Position numbers and translations under genes: made by a program | Notes under the pieces: model-generated | What the model was told of the DNA's origin: nothing | The model's database searches: none | Seen by the model: only the letters and a program-made list of their open reading frames with translations | Assembly: GCA_004194705.1 (NCBI GenBank) | Contig: SADC01000684.1 | Location: 21,043 to 85,042 of the forward strand | DNA: 64,000 nt | Source of the DNA: Ditylenchus dipsaci | Lineage: Eukaryota; Nematoda; Chromadorea; Rhabditida; Anguinidae | Direction: 5' to 3' | Shown here: positions 28,022 through 39,580 of the stretch, piece by piece | Position numbering within the stretch: the stretch's first letter is position 1 | Layout: each line of letters begins with the position of its first letter

Positions 28022-30104
28022 TTTTTTCCATTTATGGAAAAAAGGGGACAAACGAATTACGTAATGGCTGTAACTAATTTACCCCGCCAAATTACTGATT
28101 TACCCCGCCAAATATTTTTTACCCCGCCAAATTTGAATTTTGAGCAAAATACTTGTTACCCCGCCAAATTACTGATTTACCCCGCCAAATTATTCATTTA
28201 CCCCGCCAAATTTGAATTTTGAGCAAAATACTCGTTTACCCCGCCAAATCACTGATTTACCCCGCCAAATTATTCATTTACCCCGCTAAATTATTCATTT
28301 TACCCCGTCAAATTTTTACTTTACTTGCGGATGTTTGTATTCTGCCTATGTTGATTTCATCTTTAAGTACTAGCTTCAGATGAAAAGAGGACCTGCTGCT
28401 TCTTGGAATAAGGAAAAAGTTTGCCGAAACGAAGAAAAAATTGATTTATGGTTGGCCCAAAACTCAATCTGGTGCTATGATTCATCTCAAGAAAGACAAC
28501 ATAACGAACAAAAAAGTTTAGGATGATGCCGAACTTGAAGGTTTGGTTATCCCATCGTTGAAGCAAGTGCAAAACCAGAAGTCTACTTTATGCCGAAAGC
28601 AAGGATTTACAAGCACTCTGACGCTTGAAGACGTGAAATAGTACTTCGAACAAAACAGTAATACCCGTAGCTTTCCCTTCTGTAATATTGTTCGGGCTAC
28701 TACTGTTAATAAATTCGGTTTAGTGGATGAGAACAAGTTTTTGCTGTCGCCTTCAATTACCGGTCTATCAATGTGCGTGAGAACGGTGTGGATAGGCTTA
28801 CTGAGCAGTTCTATCTGGTGATCAACTCGAAGAAACTCCAAAATCGCCAAGCAAACTCGCAGGGTGTTCAAGGTGACGGAACGAACAAGCTTATGACTTT
28901 CAACTATCCTCTGCTAGTGAGTATTTTTAACGTTGGCTATCAATAGAATTTTTCATAACTTCCTAGGTTGCTGGCTTCTCTGATGCAGACAAAACTTTCT
29001 TTCCAACTTATGCTGCAATTTCTTCGCATGAGGACACTTGGAGTTACAAGGGCTTTCTGGAGGCTATTTCTCAAGCAGGCAACTACAAACCAGAGCTACT
29101 TGTCGCTGATGGGCAACACAAATCACTGCTGGTAAACAGGTCAATGGTCAGAAGATAAAATTTAAAGGTATTTTTTAGCTTGCCATCAAGTGTTTCCAAG
29201 TACAAAGCGAGGTATGTGCTACGCTCACATGACAATGGATCTGAACAAGGATTGCCTAAGGGTAGAATAATACCAAGAGGCCTGTGAAGAGATCAAAAAT
29301 GATGTGGCAGAACTTGCTAGGGCTTCACTCCTTGCTGCTTATGGAAACTGAAAAGCTGATTGATCCTTTGCCGCGACCTCTGGAGCCACGAATGATGAGA
29401 GGGAGAAAAAAGAAAGTTGGTCAAGCTTTGGAGCGAATTTAGTTATCATTTATACAGTACATATCATTTTGCTTGAATTTTGATGTCAACTGTTTGCTTT
29501 GTTGAGTTTTTTGGTAATAAAGTATTCTTGTCATGGTTTTATCTCTTTCCGTTTTTACGTATTGAAGAAGGGTCGATTTATAACAACTTGAGACTTTACT
29601 GGTACTTGATATGAAGCGATCGAAAAAAATGGTGGTCTCACCTAATGAGACAAATATTATTGGCTTACTTTCTGTTTATTTCCTCTTTGTTTCGGCAAAG
29701 TTTTTCCTTAATCCAAGAAGAAGCAGGTCCTCTTATCATCTGAAGCTAGTACTTAAAGATGAAAATCAACATAGGCAGAATACAACATCCCCAGTAAAAG
29801 TAAAAATTTGACGGGGTAAAATGAATAATTTAGCGGGGTAAATGAATAATTTGGCGGGGTAAATCAGTAATTTGGCGGGGTAAATCAGTAATTGGCGGGG
29901 TAAACGAGTATTTTGCTCAAAATTCAAATTTGGCGGGGTAAATGAATAATTTGGCGGGGTAAATCAGTAATTTGCGGCGGGTAAACAAGTATTTTGCTCA
30001 AAATTCAAATTTGGCGGGGTAAAAAATAATTTGGCGGGGTAAATCAGTAATTTGGCGGGGTAAAACAATTTGAGCCATTACGTAATTCGTTTGTCCCCTT
30101 TTTC
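28022..30104 (+). mobile_element. MULE derivative with TACCCCGCCAAATTAC array ends
   Basis: Inverted ends GGGGACAAACGAATTACGTA lead into arrays of TTTACCCCGCCAAATTACTGA units (about 28075-28310 and 29810-30065). A further inverted pair follows, CTTTAAGTACTAGCTTCAG with CTGAAGCTAGTACTTAAAG, giving arms of about 400 bp. The interior encodes a decayed MULE transposase. A collapsed copy of the same termini occurs at 34460-34555. Confidence 0.8.
28440..29441 (+). pseudogene. MULE transposase remnant (DDE core)
   Basis: Recognisable blocks: TFNYPLL, then after a 50-bp intron VAGFSDADKTFFPTYAAISS, GFLEAISQAGNYKPELLVAD, and VFPSTKRGMCYAHMTMDLNK. Block for block these match the intact transposase at 57.7-59.8 kb (GYPLM, VTGFSDVIGKFFISYVAL, YKPDVLMADG, VWPAVKRGMCYVHM). 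The third catalytic region and the SWIM finger are missing. A basic tail RGRKKKVGQALERI ends the remnant. In-frame stops and shifts make it non-functional. Confidence 0.75.
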
Positions 30105-30211
30105 CACTTTTTAAATTCGCGGCTATTTTGGTTTTAAATTTCCGAATTAACTTATTTGTCTTGTAAAAAACTCATATTATTTTTAAATGTTTTTCTATAA
30201 TCAAACCTCAG

Positions 30212-30819
30212 CAGTGTTGTGCGTTTGACTCGTTTGCGAGCGAGTAGCTCGCGTCCCTTTGACAAAGGGAAATTTGAAATTTGAGAGGACGCGAGCTGCT
30301 CGCTCGCCAAATAGCTATGTCCGCGAGCTATATGGCTCGCGAGCCATATGGCTCGCCAAGTTAAAGAACGAAGTGACAAGAGCTTCTTAGCTCGCGAGCT
30401 ATTTGGCTCGCATCTATAATAAGCTTATGGTTCGGCTCGCGGAAATATTGTTTGCTGAAATAAAGCCTAAATCTAGTTTATTTTTCATTTTTTTAAATTT
30501 TTTTAACTGATTTTTTGCAAATATTAAGCTAGTAACACTTTATTTCTCCTTTACTTTGTCTTTAACAATAAATTGACGTTCAAAACTCACATAAAAGCGC
30601 GAGTCGAACCATTGTTTTGTTTGCGAGACAAATGGTTCGCGATACAAATGGCTCGTATTGTTTTGGCTCGCGTTCGGCTCGCTTAAAAAACAAGTACGCG
30701 AGCCAATTGGCTCGCATATATAAATAAAGGCGAGCCATATGGCTCGAACCCATTTGGCTCGCTAGGACATGTGATTTTAGGTCTTGTGTTTGGCTCGTGC
30801 GAGCCAAATGAACACACTG
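30212..30819. mobile_element. hAT-type foldback element E1 (GCTCGCGAGCCATATGGC arrays)
   Basis: Ends CAGTGTTGTGCGTTTG and its mirror CACACTG. Arms are runs of GGCTCGCGAGCC-like units. The left 8-bp flank is AACCTCAG (30204-30211) and the right is CTTCTGTC (30820-30827). They do not match each other but match, crosswise, those of the sister copy at 31676-32266. Confidence 0.85.
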
Positions 30820-31675
30820 CTTCTGTCAGGCAAGTCAGCACTCATGTTGCAGCTCATCTCACTGGCTACAAAATAGGTGGTAACTTGCCTGAGAGCAGAC
30901 TTCAAAAATTGGGCTAAAAACACAATGCCAAAAACACGATTTTGAACGAGGGGGGAGGGGGGGGAGTTAATAGAGTTTTTACTAGGGTTGGTAGTTTCCC
31001 GGGAAAATTTAAACACGGGAAAGTTCCCGGGAAAATTCCCAAAGTCGGGAAAAAATCGGGAAAATTTGATAAAGAACTTTATACAGAAAAACATAACAAC
31101 TCAATCAAAATCATGCATAAATAGGTCAAATTCATCCTCAAATGTGTTAGTTTCTTCATCAATTTCTTGATTTCGTTCTTCCATCGCTTCTTCTACTTTC
31201 TGTTCTTTTACGGTTGACTTAAATAAATGAGCGTACTCCAGCATGAGATTATGCTTGATGAACGTCACCTGGGAGGCCGTTTCCACCGCCAAATTCCACC
31301 GAATCAAAGCAGTTTCACAATAAACGCTGCTAAAAACCAACCAGTGTGTTGCGTCCGTTCAATCTGCCCATCCACTTCAGAAGACGTTGCATTTGATGGA
31401 TTCTAAAAGAAATGGCTTTGGAGTGTGAACGACAATATTGATGATGGAATTGCTGCGCACATTCGTCCATCCATCCGAAGAAATTACCAAGAAATCGGCC
31501 TGAACGTGGAGATCAGACATGCAAAGCCTCATAAAAAACCCTTGTTGCATGATTTATCCAGATTCTTATTGACTCGATTGAATTCCTCTGGGATGAGGAC
31601 CTTTGCGTACTTGTTGCTGACGTAAAATCGTGTTTTTGGCATTGTGTTTTTGACTTATTTTTTTAAACTTCTGTC
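30820..31675. other. Circularly permuted segment between the two hAT copies
   Basis: Starts and ends with CTTCTGTC. The first 125 bp and last 50 bp are the right and left halves of one foldback MITE whose uninterrupted relative is at 47254-47476. Put end to end at CTTCTGTC they rebuild that MITE, so the order here is permuted. The middle contains a hAT terminus (TAGGGTTGGTAGTTTCCCGG at 30983) and transposase remnants. Confidence 0.75.
31101..31620 (-). pseudogene. hAT transposase remnant (DUF659-like region)
   Basis: Minus-strand reading gives DLHVQADFLVISSDGWTNVR, SNSIINIVVHTPKPFLLESI and, further on, WNLAVETASQVTF and an acidic tail EEAMEERNQEIDEETNTFED. SDGWTN followed by INFVV.TPKP is characteristic of DUF659-type hAT transposases. 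Frames are interrupted and the DDE core is incomplete. Confidence 0.75.
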
Positions 31676-32266
31676 CAGTGTTGTGCATTTGGCTCGTCTG
31701 CGAGCGAGCCGCTCGCGCGCCATCATTCATTAAGCACGCAAAAGCACGCGAGCTGCTCGCTCGCCAAATAGTTAACTTGGCGAACCGTATGGCTCACGAG
31801 CCATATGGCTCACCAAGTTAAAGAACAAAGTGACAAGCGCTATTCAGCTCGCGAGCCATTCGGCTCGCATCTATTATAAGCGTATGGTTCGGCTCGCGGA
31901 GAATAGTGTTAGTTGAAATAACGCCTAAATATTTTTTTTTTCATTTTTCTAATTTTACTAATTTTTTTTGCAAACAACAACAAAATAAGACATAAATTTA
32001 AAGTTTAGACCAGTAATATCTTTAAAACTCACGTAAAAAGCGCAAGCCAAACCATTTGTTTATGTTTGCGAGCCAAATGTCTCGCGATACGAATGGCTAG
32101 TATTGTTTTGGCTCGCGTTCGACTCGCCTTCAAAAAACAAGTACGCGAGCCAATTGGCTCGCATATATAAATAAAGGCGAGCCATATGGCTCGAACCCAT
32201 TTGGCTCGCTAGACATGCGATTTTAGGTCTTTCGTTTGGCTCGCGCGAGCCAAATGGACAACACTG
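31676..32266. mobile_element. hAT-type foldback element E2, sister of E1
   Basis: Same ends (CAGTGTTGTGCATTTGGC, ACAACACTG) and same internal order as E1, in direct orientation. The left flank is CTTCTGTC (31668-31675) and the right is AACCTCAG (32267-32274). No coding content. Confidence 0.85.
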
Positions 32267-32800
32267 AACCTCAGTTCTACTGGTGATCCATGCACCAAAC
32301 TAAGTGGTCGTCCACTTGGATAAACTTTTTTTGAAGGTTTTCGAGTTCCAAAACAATTTTTCTAAATTTCATTTTTTTTAACTTAAAATTGTGATATGAA
32401 TTAGGGTTGTTTCAGGACCAAAATCAATATTTCACCCACGCAAACTTCAAAACGTGCATTGAGTACTTCTGGTCAGGTGGATATCCACCTGGATGGCCTA
32501 AAAAATTAAAATTTCTTGAGAACAAAACATAAAACCCTTTTTTCTAACTCAAAATTGTGTGAAGAATTGGGTTCGTTAAGTCCAAAATCATGTATAGATA
32601 AACTAACGGTATCGGTTAAAAAAATCTATTAGCAGAAAGTGTTATTGGTAAAAAGAATCTGTTGGTAAAATGAGTTATTGGTAGAAAGATACCATTGGTA
32701 AAAAGAATCGTTGCTGATAAGAAGATAGCGGTAAAAAGACGACGTTGGTAAGGTAAAATATCGATTAGCGACTAGGGTTGTCGAATAGAACGTTCGACCC

Positions 32801-33604
32801 TACCGGAGTATACCCCTAAATGGCTCGTATTGTTTTGGCTCTCGTTCGGCTCGCTTAAAAAAAACAAGTACGCGAGCCAATTGGCTCGCATATATAAAAA
32901 AGGCGAGCCATATGGCTCGAACTCATTTGGCCCCCCCCCCCCCCCAAATGGAATTTTTTAAAAAGTGTTTCAAACACCCTATATCGACTCAAAGTCGCCT
33001 CAGAAGTTCAAAAAAGGCATTATCTTTAAGTTCTGGTCAATAAAAAATCGAGTTTTGGGCATTTTTTAAATCTCGACCATATGACTGTTTTACCCTGTTT
33101 TTCAACATGGGACTGGGCAAAAAGTACCTCTAAATGCCTTTTTGATCAAGAGTTTTGCTCGGAATCATGTCTAAGGTAAGTGAGTGCGCGCATCTCTAAC
33201 CGACCAAGCCCGCTGCGCATCCTTCGGGGCTTGGTTGCTTGGGGTTGAGATGCGCACACCCGCATACCTTGACACCAATCACTCGAAAGTGTCTCTGGAT
33301 GGATGAAAAAGCATGCATACCAGAGTTTATTTATGCGTTAGGCCCCAGTATTTAAAACTATGTTCAACATCTTCCTTTTTGGAACAAATTGGCCTCTTTT
33401 GGTCCCTTACCACCCCAAAACAGCCCTAAGTCCCTTTAAAATGGTAAAAAAAAAGTAATTTTGGGTGTCCCAAAACTCGATTTTTTATTGACCGAAACTC
33501 AAAAATAGTGTCTTTTTCGAGTTCCTGAGGCGATTTTGAGTCGGGTGTTTGAAAACACTTTTAAAAAAATTTCATTTGGGGGGGGGGGGGTTTATACTCC
33601 GGTA
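32801..33604. mobile_element. Poly-C-ended MITE copy 2, with hAT fragment in left poly-C
   Basis: Inverted ends ACCGGAGTATACCCC and GGTTTATACTCCGGT. The arms and core match the element at 12989-13672. Between the left terminus and its C tract lies a 115-bp piece of the E1/E2 hAT family (about 32818-32930) without a target duplication. The element interrupts a repeat of GAACGTTCGA type (32774-32800, 33605-33710). Confidence 0.7.
33100..33345. repeat. GC-rich hairpin cassette, copy 3
   Basis: Central GCGCGCATCTCTAACCGACC and GGTTGAGATGCGCAC arms with a GCCCGCTGCGCATCC/TTCGGGGC loop. Outer segments as in the other copies. Lies inside the poly-C MITE copy 2. Confidence 0.7.
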
Positions 33605-33726
33605 GCGCCGAACGTTCGATTTCGAACATTGTTCGAAATGATCGAGATTTTTTCGAACGCTCGACTTCGAATCAAACCGAACGTTCGAAAATTTTCGAAC
33701 TTTTGCTGGAATTTAAATTTTATAGT

Positions 33727-34062
33727 CTTAACCGACCAAACCAAGTGGTCGTCCACTTGGAGCAAAAACTTTTTTTACTTTTTCGGGTCTTAAAACCGGT
33801 TTTCTGACTAATTCGGATATGCTGACGATGGTTTGATAGTGGTAAAATGCCGTTTTGTGGGTATTTTTTGAATTTTGGTAAAATGCAGTTTTGGTAAAAC
33901 CAATTATTGCCGAATACTCAAAAAATACTCGATGCAACGGCATTTCACCACTACCAAACCATATTCAGCATGCATGAATTAGTCCAGAAAACAAGTTTTA
34001 GAACATGAAAAACGTAAAAAAAATTCGATCCGAGTGGACGACCACTTGGTTTAGTTGGTATG
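33727..34062. mobile_element. MITE, ACCAAGTGGTCGTCCACTTGG family, copy 2
   Basis: Same inverted ends and TTTGGTAAAA core as the nested copy at 12107-12441. A truncated relative follows at 34200-34290. Confidence 0.75.
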
Positions 34063-34459
34063 GATTATCTGGTGGAACTGAAGTTAGATCATAGAAAAAC
34101 ATCCGGGCTATATAACATCCCGCAAAAACATCCGAAAAACATCCTCATTACTTGGTAGTTTCACCTGAGTTCTTCAACCTGGGTACGGCCACCTGGGTAT
34201 AACAAAACCAAGTGGTCGTCCACCTGGATCAAAAAAAATTACGTTTTTCATGTTCCAAAACCTTTTTTTTGGACTAATTTAGGCATGCGAAATTTTTTGT
34301 CTACTCAGAATAATCCACAAAAGTTTAAGGTCGACCACCTTGGAGTGGGTATTCAAAAGAAGTTCCAGGTGGACCTCCTATCCAACCTGAGGTTCACTGG
34401 TCTTATAAAAACTAGTTTTATGGTTGTTATTCAAGAAAAAAATAATTGCTGCGGCGTAG

Positions 34460-34555
34460 GTACTTTTGTCTCCTTTTTTCCGTAAATGAAAAAAAGTGGA
34501 CAAACGAATTACGTAATTCGTTTGTCCCTTTTTCCACTTTTTGAATTCGCGCCTT
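34460..34555. mobile_element. Collapsed foldback: two MULE-derivative ends joined head to head
   Basis: TGGACAAACGAATTACGTAA runs straight into TTCGTTTGTCC, making a perfect palindromic centre. The outer sequence matches both outer sides of the 28022-30104 element, but the arrays and interior are absent. Confidence 0.7.
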
Positions 34556-34986
34556 TTTTATTTTATTTATTTGGCTGCTGTTTCATTTATCTTTAACCTT
34601 AATTTTACTTTTACTCTAACCCTTAAGCGCAGGGAAAGCCAGTGCCATTCCATTCTCAACCAACTTTAACCATCCAAACTCCAACAGATGGGGTAGGTGT
34701 CTCCTGTCCAAAATTGCGATTTTACCCATCCTAACTTCAATACTTAGGGTGGATACCTCCCGGTCAGATGGATATCCACCTGGATATCTCCACCCAAACG
34801 ACCCTCGTCCACTTGGAAATTTATTTTAGGTTTTCGGGTTCCAAAACATGTTTTCTGCACTAATTCGAGCATGCTGAAGACGGTTTGACAGTAGTTTAAA
34901 ATTGTCAATTTGGTGTGTTTTTACTAATTAAAAAAAACACACAAAAATGGATTTTTAGAAAAAAAAATTTTTTGACTAAATTCGAC

Positions 34987-35363
34987 TTTTTGCCTTGGTC
35001 CCCCAAGGCTATCCAACCTGAAAGAGTACCTGGATACCACAAAAAGATGGAATTCGAACATAGTTTTGTTGACTGGGCCTACCGCATAAATAACTCTGGT
35101 ATGCATGTTTTTTCATGCATCCAGAGTCACTTTCGAGTGATTTCTGTCTAAGGTATGTGTGTGTGCGCATCTCAACTCTAATCCCCGAAGGGGGCGCAGG
35201 GGCTTGAGAGTTAGAGATTCGCGCACTCACTTACCTTAGACATGATCCCGAGAAGTACTCTCGATCAAAAAATGCATTAAAGACTCTTTTTGCCCAGCCT
35301 CAGTGACCAAAACGTGGTAGGAAACCTTAATATAAGATATTTTGCCTTGGGGGACCAAGGCAG
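34987..35363. mobile_element. MITE with GCCTTGGTCCCCCAAGGC ends around hairpin cassette copy 4
   Basis: Ends TTTTGCCTTGGTCCCCCAAG and CTTGGGGGACCAAGGCA are inverted. The core is the hairpin cassette (about 35076-35315), here in the reverse order, with a CCCCGAAGGGGGCGCAGGGG centre. Confidence 0.7.
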
Positions 35364-35369
35364 TTGGTC

Positions 35370-36060
35370 AATCTTTGGTAGCCAACTTTTTTTTGAGAAC
35401 TTCGTTTTTTAGCGCGGAAATTGTTAGGAAACAATTTTTTTCGTTTCTGGCAAATAAAAATTACTTGGGAGACGTTTAAACCATATTTACAGTTAACTAA
35501 CAAAGGCATCTCCCCCTCCCCAAGTGCACAACTACCCGACGTTTTCAGTCGAGTAACGGCCGAGTAGGTCAGACCGGCCGAGTAGGTAAAATAGTGCAAA
35601 ACATAGGTTAAAAAATACGCGTGCTTTAGAAGATTCGAACTAGCAACCACAGCCATAAGCAGATGAACCTCCACAACAACCACCTAAGGGGTCCCCTTCT
35701 TCTTTAGATTCGCTTAGAACCCACTCCGTATTGGCGAAAAGGCCTAAAAGATATGTTTTTCGGCGGTTTTCTAAAAGACAAAAAATTGCGAAAAAGCAAT
35801 TGAGCGAGTCAGAATTGCAGTCTTATCGGCCTAATTGCTCAGAATCGCTTGGCTTTGGCTAGTTTAAAAGGGTTCAGAACAGGGTTCGTAATCGTCCTTT
35901 TTAAAAAGATTTGTCCTTTTTTCGGGACCTATTTTATTTTTGAATTTTTTAGTCAAAATCTCTATTTTCGCTCCAAGATAGCAATAAGCACTGGATAAGA
36001 TGACTCTTTTTCTTCAAAAATAGTCAAAATGTCCCCTTTTACCCAAATGTCCTTTTTCGA
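35370..36060. other. No gene recognised
   Basis: Contains a GGGTTCGTAATCGTCC segment (35887) that pairs with CATCACGAACCC at 36453, so the following foldback repeat is probably nested in an older one. No coding signal is seen. Confidence 0.45.
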
Positions 36061-36072
36061 AATTTTTCATTA

Positions 36073-36454
36073 TGGCTCTATCACAATTGTAAGTGTAAAT
36101 GTTTTTGGTATTGTGAACACCCCTATATTTACACTTACACTTACCCTTCACAATACGAATGTACATGTAAATGAAGATAAAATGCAAGTATTTTAGAGAA
36201 TACTAAAAGTGTTTAATTAGTGATGAAGAGTTCAATGCTAGTTATGAAAACTCAACAAAGTTGGTATGTGAGTAAGAGAGCTGACTTTTGGAAAAAAAAA
36301 GTTAGAATAAATCGAAAATTTTCATTTATATTTACATTCGTATTGTAAAGGCGTAAGTGTTAATGTAAATGTTTTTGGTATTGTGAAGACACCTTACCTT
36401 TACACTTACATTTAAACTTACATTTACACTTACACTTACAATTGTGATAGAGCC
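36073..36454. mobile_element. Foldback element with TAAGTGTAAATG arms
   Basis: Ends GGCTCTATCACAATTGTAAG and its exact complement. Arms made of ACACTTACATTT-type units. The core is A/T-rich. Target duplication not resolved. Confidence 0.7.
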
Positions 36455-36459
36455 ATCAC

Positions 36460-37780
36460 GAACCCTTGTTAGAATTGATCTTAAGCCGTATTTATTAGCA
36501 CATTTTACTTAGCAAAAAATAAAACGATAGTGTAAATCACCAAGGTCTTTCCTCTAAATACTTTCAAGGTTTTTTAAGAAGAACAGTGCTAAAGGAACAA
36601 ATATTGAGTAAAATTGTTCAATTTCTTCTCTCAATATTTGGTTTGCAACGATATAAAAAGTGAAAATAAGAGCAGTTACATTACTTTCTACGTTTCAAGG
36701 CAGCCACAGTCATTGATATAGCCTGCTGGTGCCCAAGGTCAAATGTGGCTTTCTCTCTCAAAAAACTCACTTTTTGTGCCACACCTTTAACTAATCAAGC
36801 AATTATTTTGAGATGATAAAAGCTGGAAATTTTTACTTAAAATTTTCAAATCGAATAGTCGGTATATGACTCATAATGCCGTGTTATTAGCGGCCGACAA
36901 GGCATGTGGTCATTTATCGACTCGATTTTAGCAGATGCGACATTTTCGGAATAACAAATGCGGGCTAAATTTGTTAATCAATATTTCCAATAAAAAGATT
37001 TTTGGCCTCCTAAGTTTTCCGCAAATATCGCATCGCTAAAGTTGTGTCCGCAAATGAAAATGCGCAATTATCGGGCCGCAAATGTTGGTCTTTTGTGTAT
37101 TTACAAAACAATGAGCACAGTTTGTATACTACATCATTAAATAAAACAAAATAGACGACAGAACCAAATATTTATTTTGTAATTATTAAAAATATTATTT
37201 CTTTCTTGTTGTCGAAAAAGTAAAATTTTTGGCGATTCTTCTGGAATTGCGCAATAATTTTCCAGAAAGAAATAAAAAAGGATATAAAGTGCATTCATAT
37301 ACATTTTTGAGAATAATGCATCTTTAGAGACAATAAAGGCTTGAGGCTATCAAAACAATAAGCTAGATCTAGAGGTGGAACAAGATGGTCTCCTTGTTGC
37401 GTTACTGTGCTTCGTGGAATTCCTCAGCCAGACTAGTTAAAACATTTTTAAAGAGGAATGATCAAATCCACTTTTATAAAAAAAAACAAAAACTTTATTG
37501 AAAGCTGGAAAGGCATAAATAGATGCATTTGAGTCACCAAATTTTGGATTAGAAAAGCGATTGAAAGGAAAATAAATGTTTTGTCAAAGAGGAATATAAG
37601 ATTGTTGAGAGCGCTTCAAATTTCTCATAAAATGGCATGCCTGAATGCGCAAACCAAGGTAGGTTGGGAAAAAGGAAGCAAAGTGAAAGTTCAAAATAAA
37701 AGAAAAAGGCTTGAATTTGCACTTGTGCATTATCCACAGGAAAATTACACAAATTTTCATGGAAATAACACCGAAAATAA
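36460..37780. other. No gene recognised
   Basis: AT-rich sequence with a few short open frames and no recognisable domain. Around 36850-37100 there are several CGCAAAT/TGCGA-like repeats reminiscent of a degraded pogo-type element, but no inverted ends were found. Confidence 0.4.
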
Positions 37781-37916
37781 AGTCAAACCTCGATATAATG
37801 GCACTCTAATGTAGTCGGTCAATTTGGTTTTAGCTAAAGATAATAAATGAATTGATACTCCACTATATTGACACTCCGGTCCCTAGGGTGTCACTATATC
37901 GAAGTTTGATTGACTG
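37781..37916. mobile_element. pogo/Tigger-like MITE
   Basis: AGTCAAACCTCGATATAATG and CACTATATCGAAGTTTGATT form inverted ends around a 136-bp element with internal GGTGTCA. Related to the copy at 26378-26530. Confidence 0.7.
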
Positions 37917-37919
37917 TAA

Positions 37920-39580
37920 TAAAATAAGTAAAACTTAAGTCAAAGTAAAAATACGGATGGCACGGTGCACTGTGCCGGTTGAGTTTATTTGAAGGAAGTA
38001 TACCAAAATACCTTATCCCATCAGCGGGTGGCTCCGATTAATACGCTTACAGCTTGATGAGATATTGGTGAGTTTCAATAAGATTACCCAGGAAGGACAA
38101 ATCGGGATTTCACCCGCATCTCTAGCAAATAATTTAGAAAGTTAACATGGTATTTACGCGGAAAATACCAAAGCCATGCTTTCTCAATAAAAATTTAGAC
38201 TTTTAAAAGTCATCTGCTCTGCAGGGAGAAAGACAAAAACAAATTCTAAAAAAATTCTCAAAATCAAATTTGTAACAGATTTTTTTTGTTATTTTTCTAA
38301 AAATAAACAATGAAAAAGTAAATAAAAACAAAAAAATAATAAATCAAATTAATTCTAAAAAGCAAAAGTTGTTTGTGATTCAAAACAATAGATGCTAAAT
38401 CTTGGTGGCTAACATCTCTGCTTATTCTCAGCCAATTTGGAAGTTGAAGAGCCGATTATAGATTGGATATTCACAGCTTCTCTGCTCCTGCAAAGCTGTA
38501 TCAGCCAAAGTAGATCAAGAGCAGCAACTCAAGTGGTGTATGCAAGAGAGCCCCTCAGGCAATTCCATCCCTCATTTATTCTCCTACTCTTTTCCTTTCA
38601 TACCACTTTCTCCTGATTCCCGAACTCAATTTTGTGATATGCGATAAGCAAAAAAATTCTTTACTATTGACTTTTCGTTCATTCAACTGATTTTTTACTT
38701 AAAGGGAAATATGATAAACTATCTTTTTCTATTTTTTTTGATTTAGCAATTGCTTAACGGAAAATTTAGTTGTGTATCAATCAAATAAAAAACAACTCCG
38801 AAAAGTAAAAAAAAGTAAAATGGAAAGTGTGGTGACCGAGAGACAGGGATATCATCGGTGATTCAAAGCAGTTGAAGGGAAGGAAGTGAACTATTGAAAT
38901 CCGGAAAGTTAAAAAAATGTGTTAGTTAACAGGTCATTAATTTTGGCAGTAGAATTATAAATTTAGACATCAAAATTTAATTTTTTTGCAGCAGAACTAG
39001 AATTCACGAACAAAACTCTGGAGAAATTTGCTCGGGCAAAATCTACAGGGTGAGACGGTCATAGCTTTTAGACGGTCATAGCTTTTTGTCTAGTCGAATT
39101 CCGAAATTCTGTAATCGCAGAACGACTCAGTTTTTCATAGAAATTGTTTGGTACCAATAGGCTCCAATTTTTGATTCAAAAACTTTTTAGATTCGTTTCA
39201 TGGAAAATTCGACCCTACTAGCAAATAGCAATGTTGAAAACAACAATTTTTAATTTAAGTTTTTTTTCTAGGGCACTGTGTAAAAATGTCACACAACTAT
39301 AATTTATTTATTTATCTTATTCAAGCCACATTTTTTTTCCAATTTAAAAAGGCACAAAATCACTCTACTAGTTCAACCCTACGAATATTATTAACACAAA
39401 GGCTTCAGTAAAACTGTAAGAAGTGAAACAACAAAATTGTAGAATGATCATTATTTGGATAGAAATAAATCTAGCATATCTGTTTCTTATATCTACATTC
39501 TTATATACATTTATATAAAGTTCTACAATAAAAAACATTGATATATTTTGAAATTTTTGTAAAAAAGCTTGATTTTTTTT
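37920..39580. other. No gene recognised
   Basis: AT-rich. A partial CAGGGTGAGACGGTCATAGC repeat end at 39047-39110 has no partner in range. Homopolymer A/T runs are frequent. No exon detected. Confidence 0.4.

Noticed and set aside
28075..28310. Regularly spaced repeats resembling a CRISPR array
   Set aside because: Units are contiguous tandem copies without unique spacers, an inverted array lies 1.5 kb away, and the setting is eukaryotic.
35600..35690. GTTCGAACTAG-like sequence suggesting a tRNA on the minus strand
   Set aside because: Stems could not be paired and no A box with proper spacing was seen.
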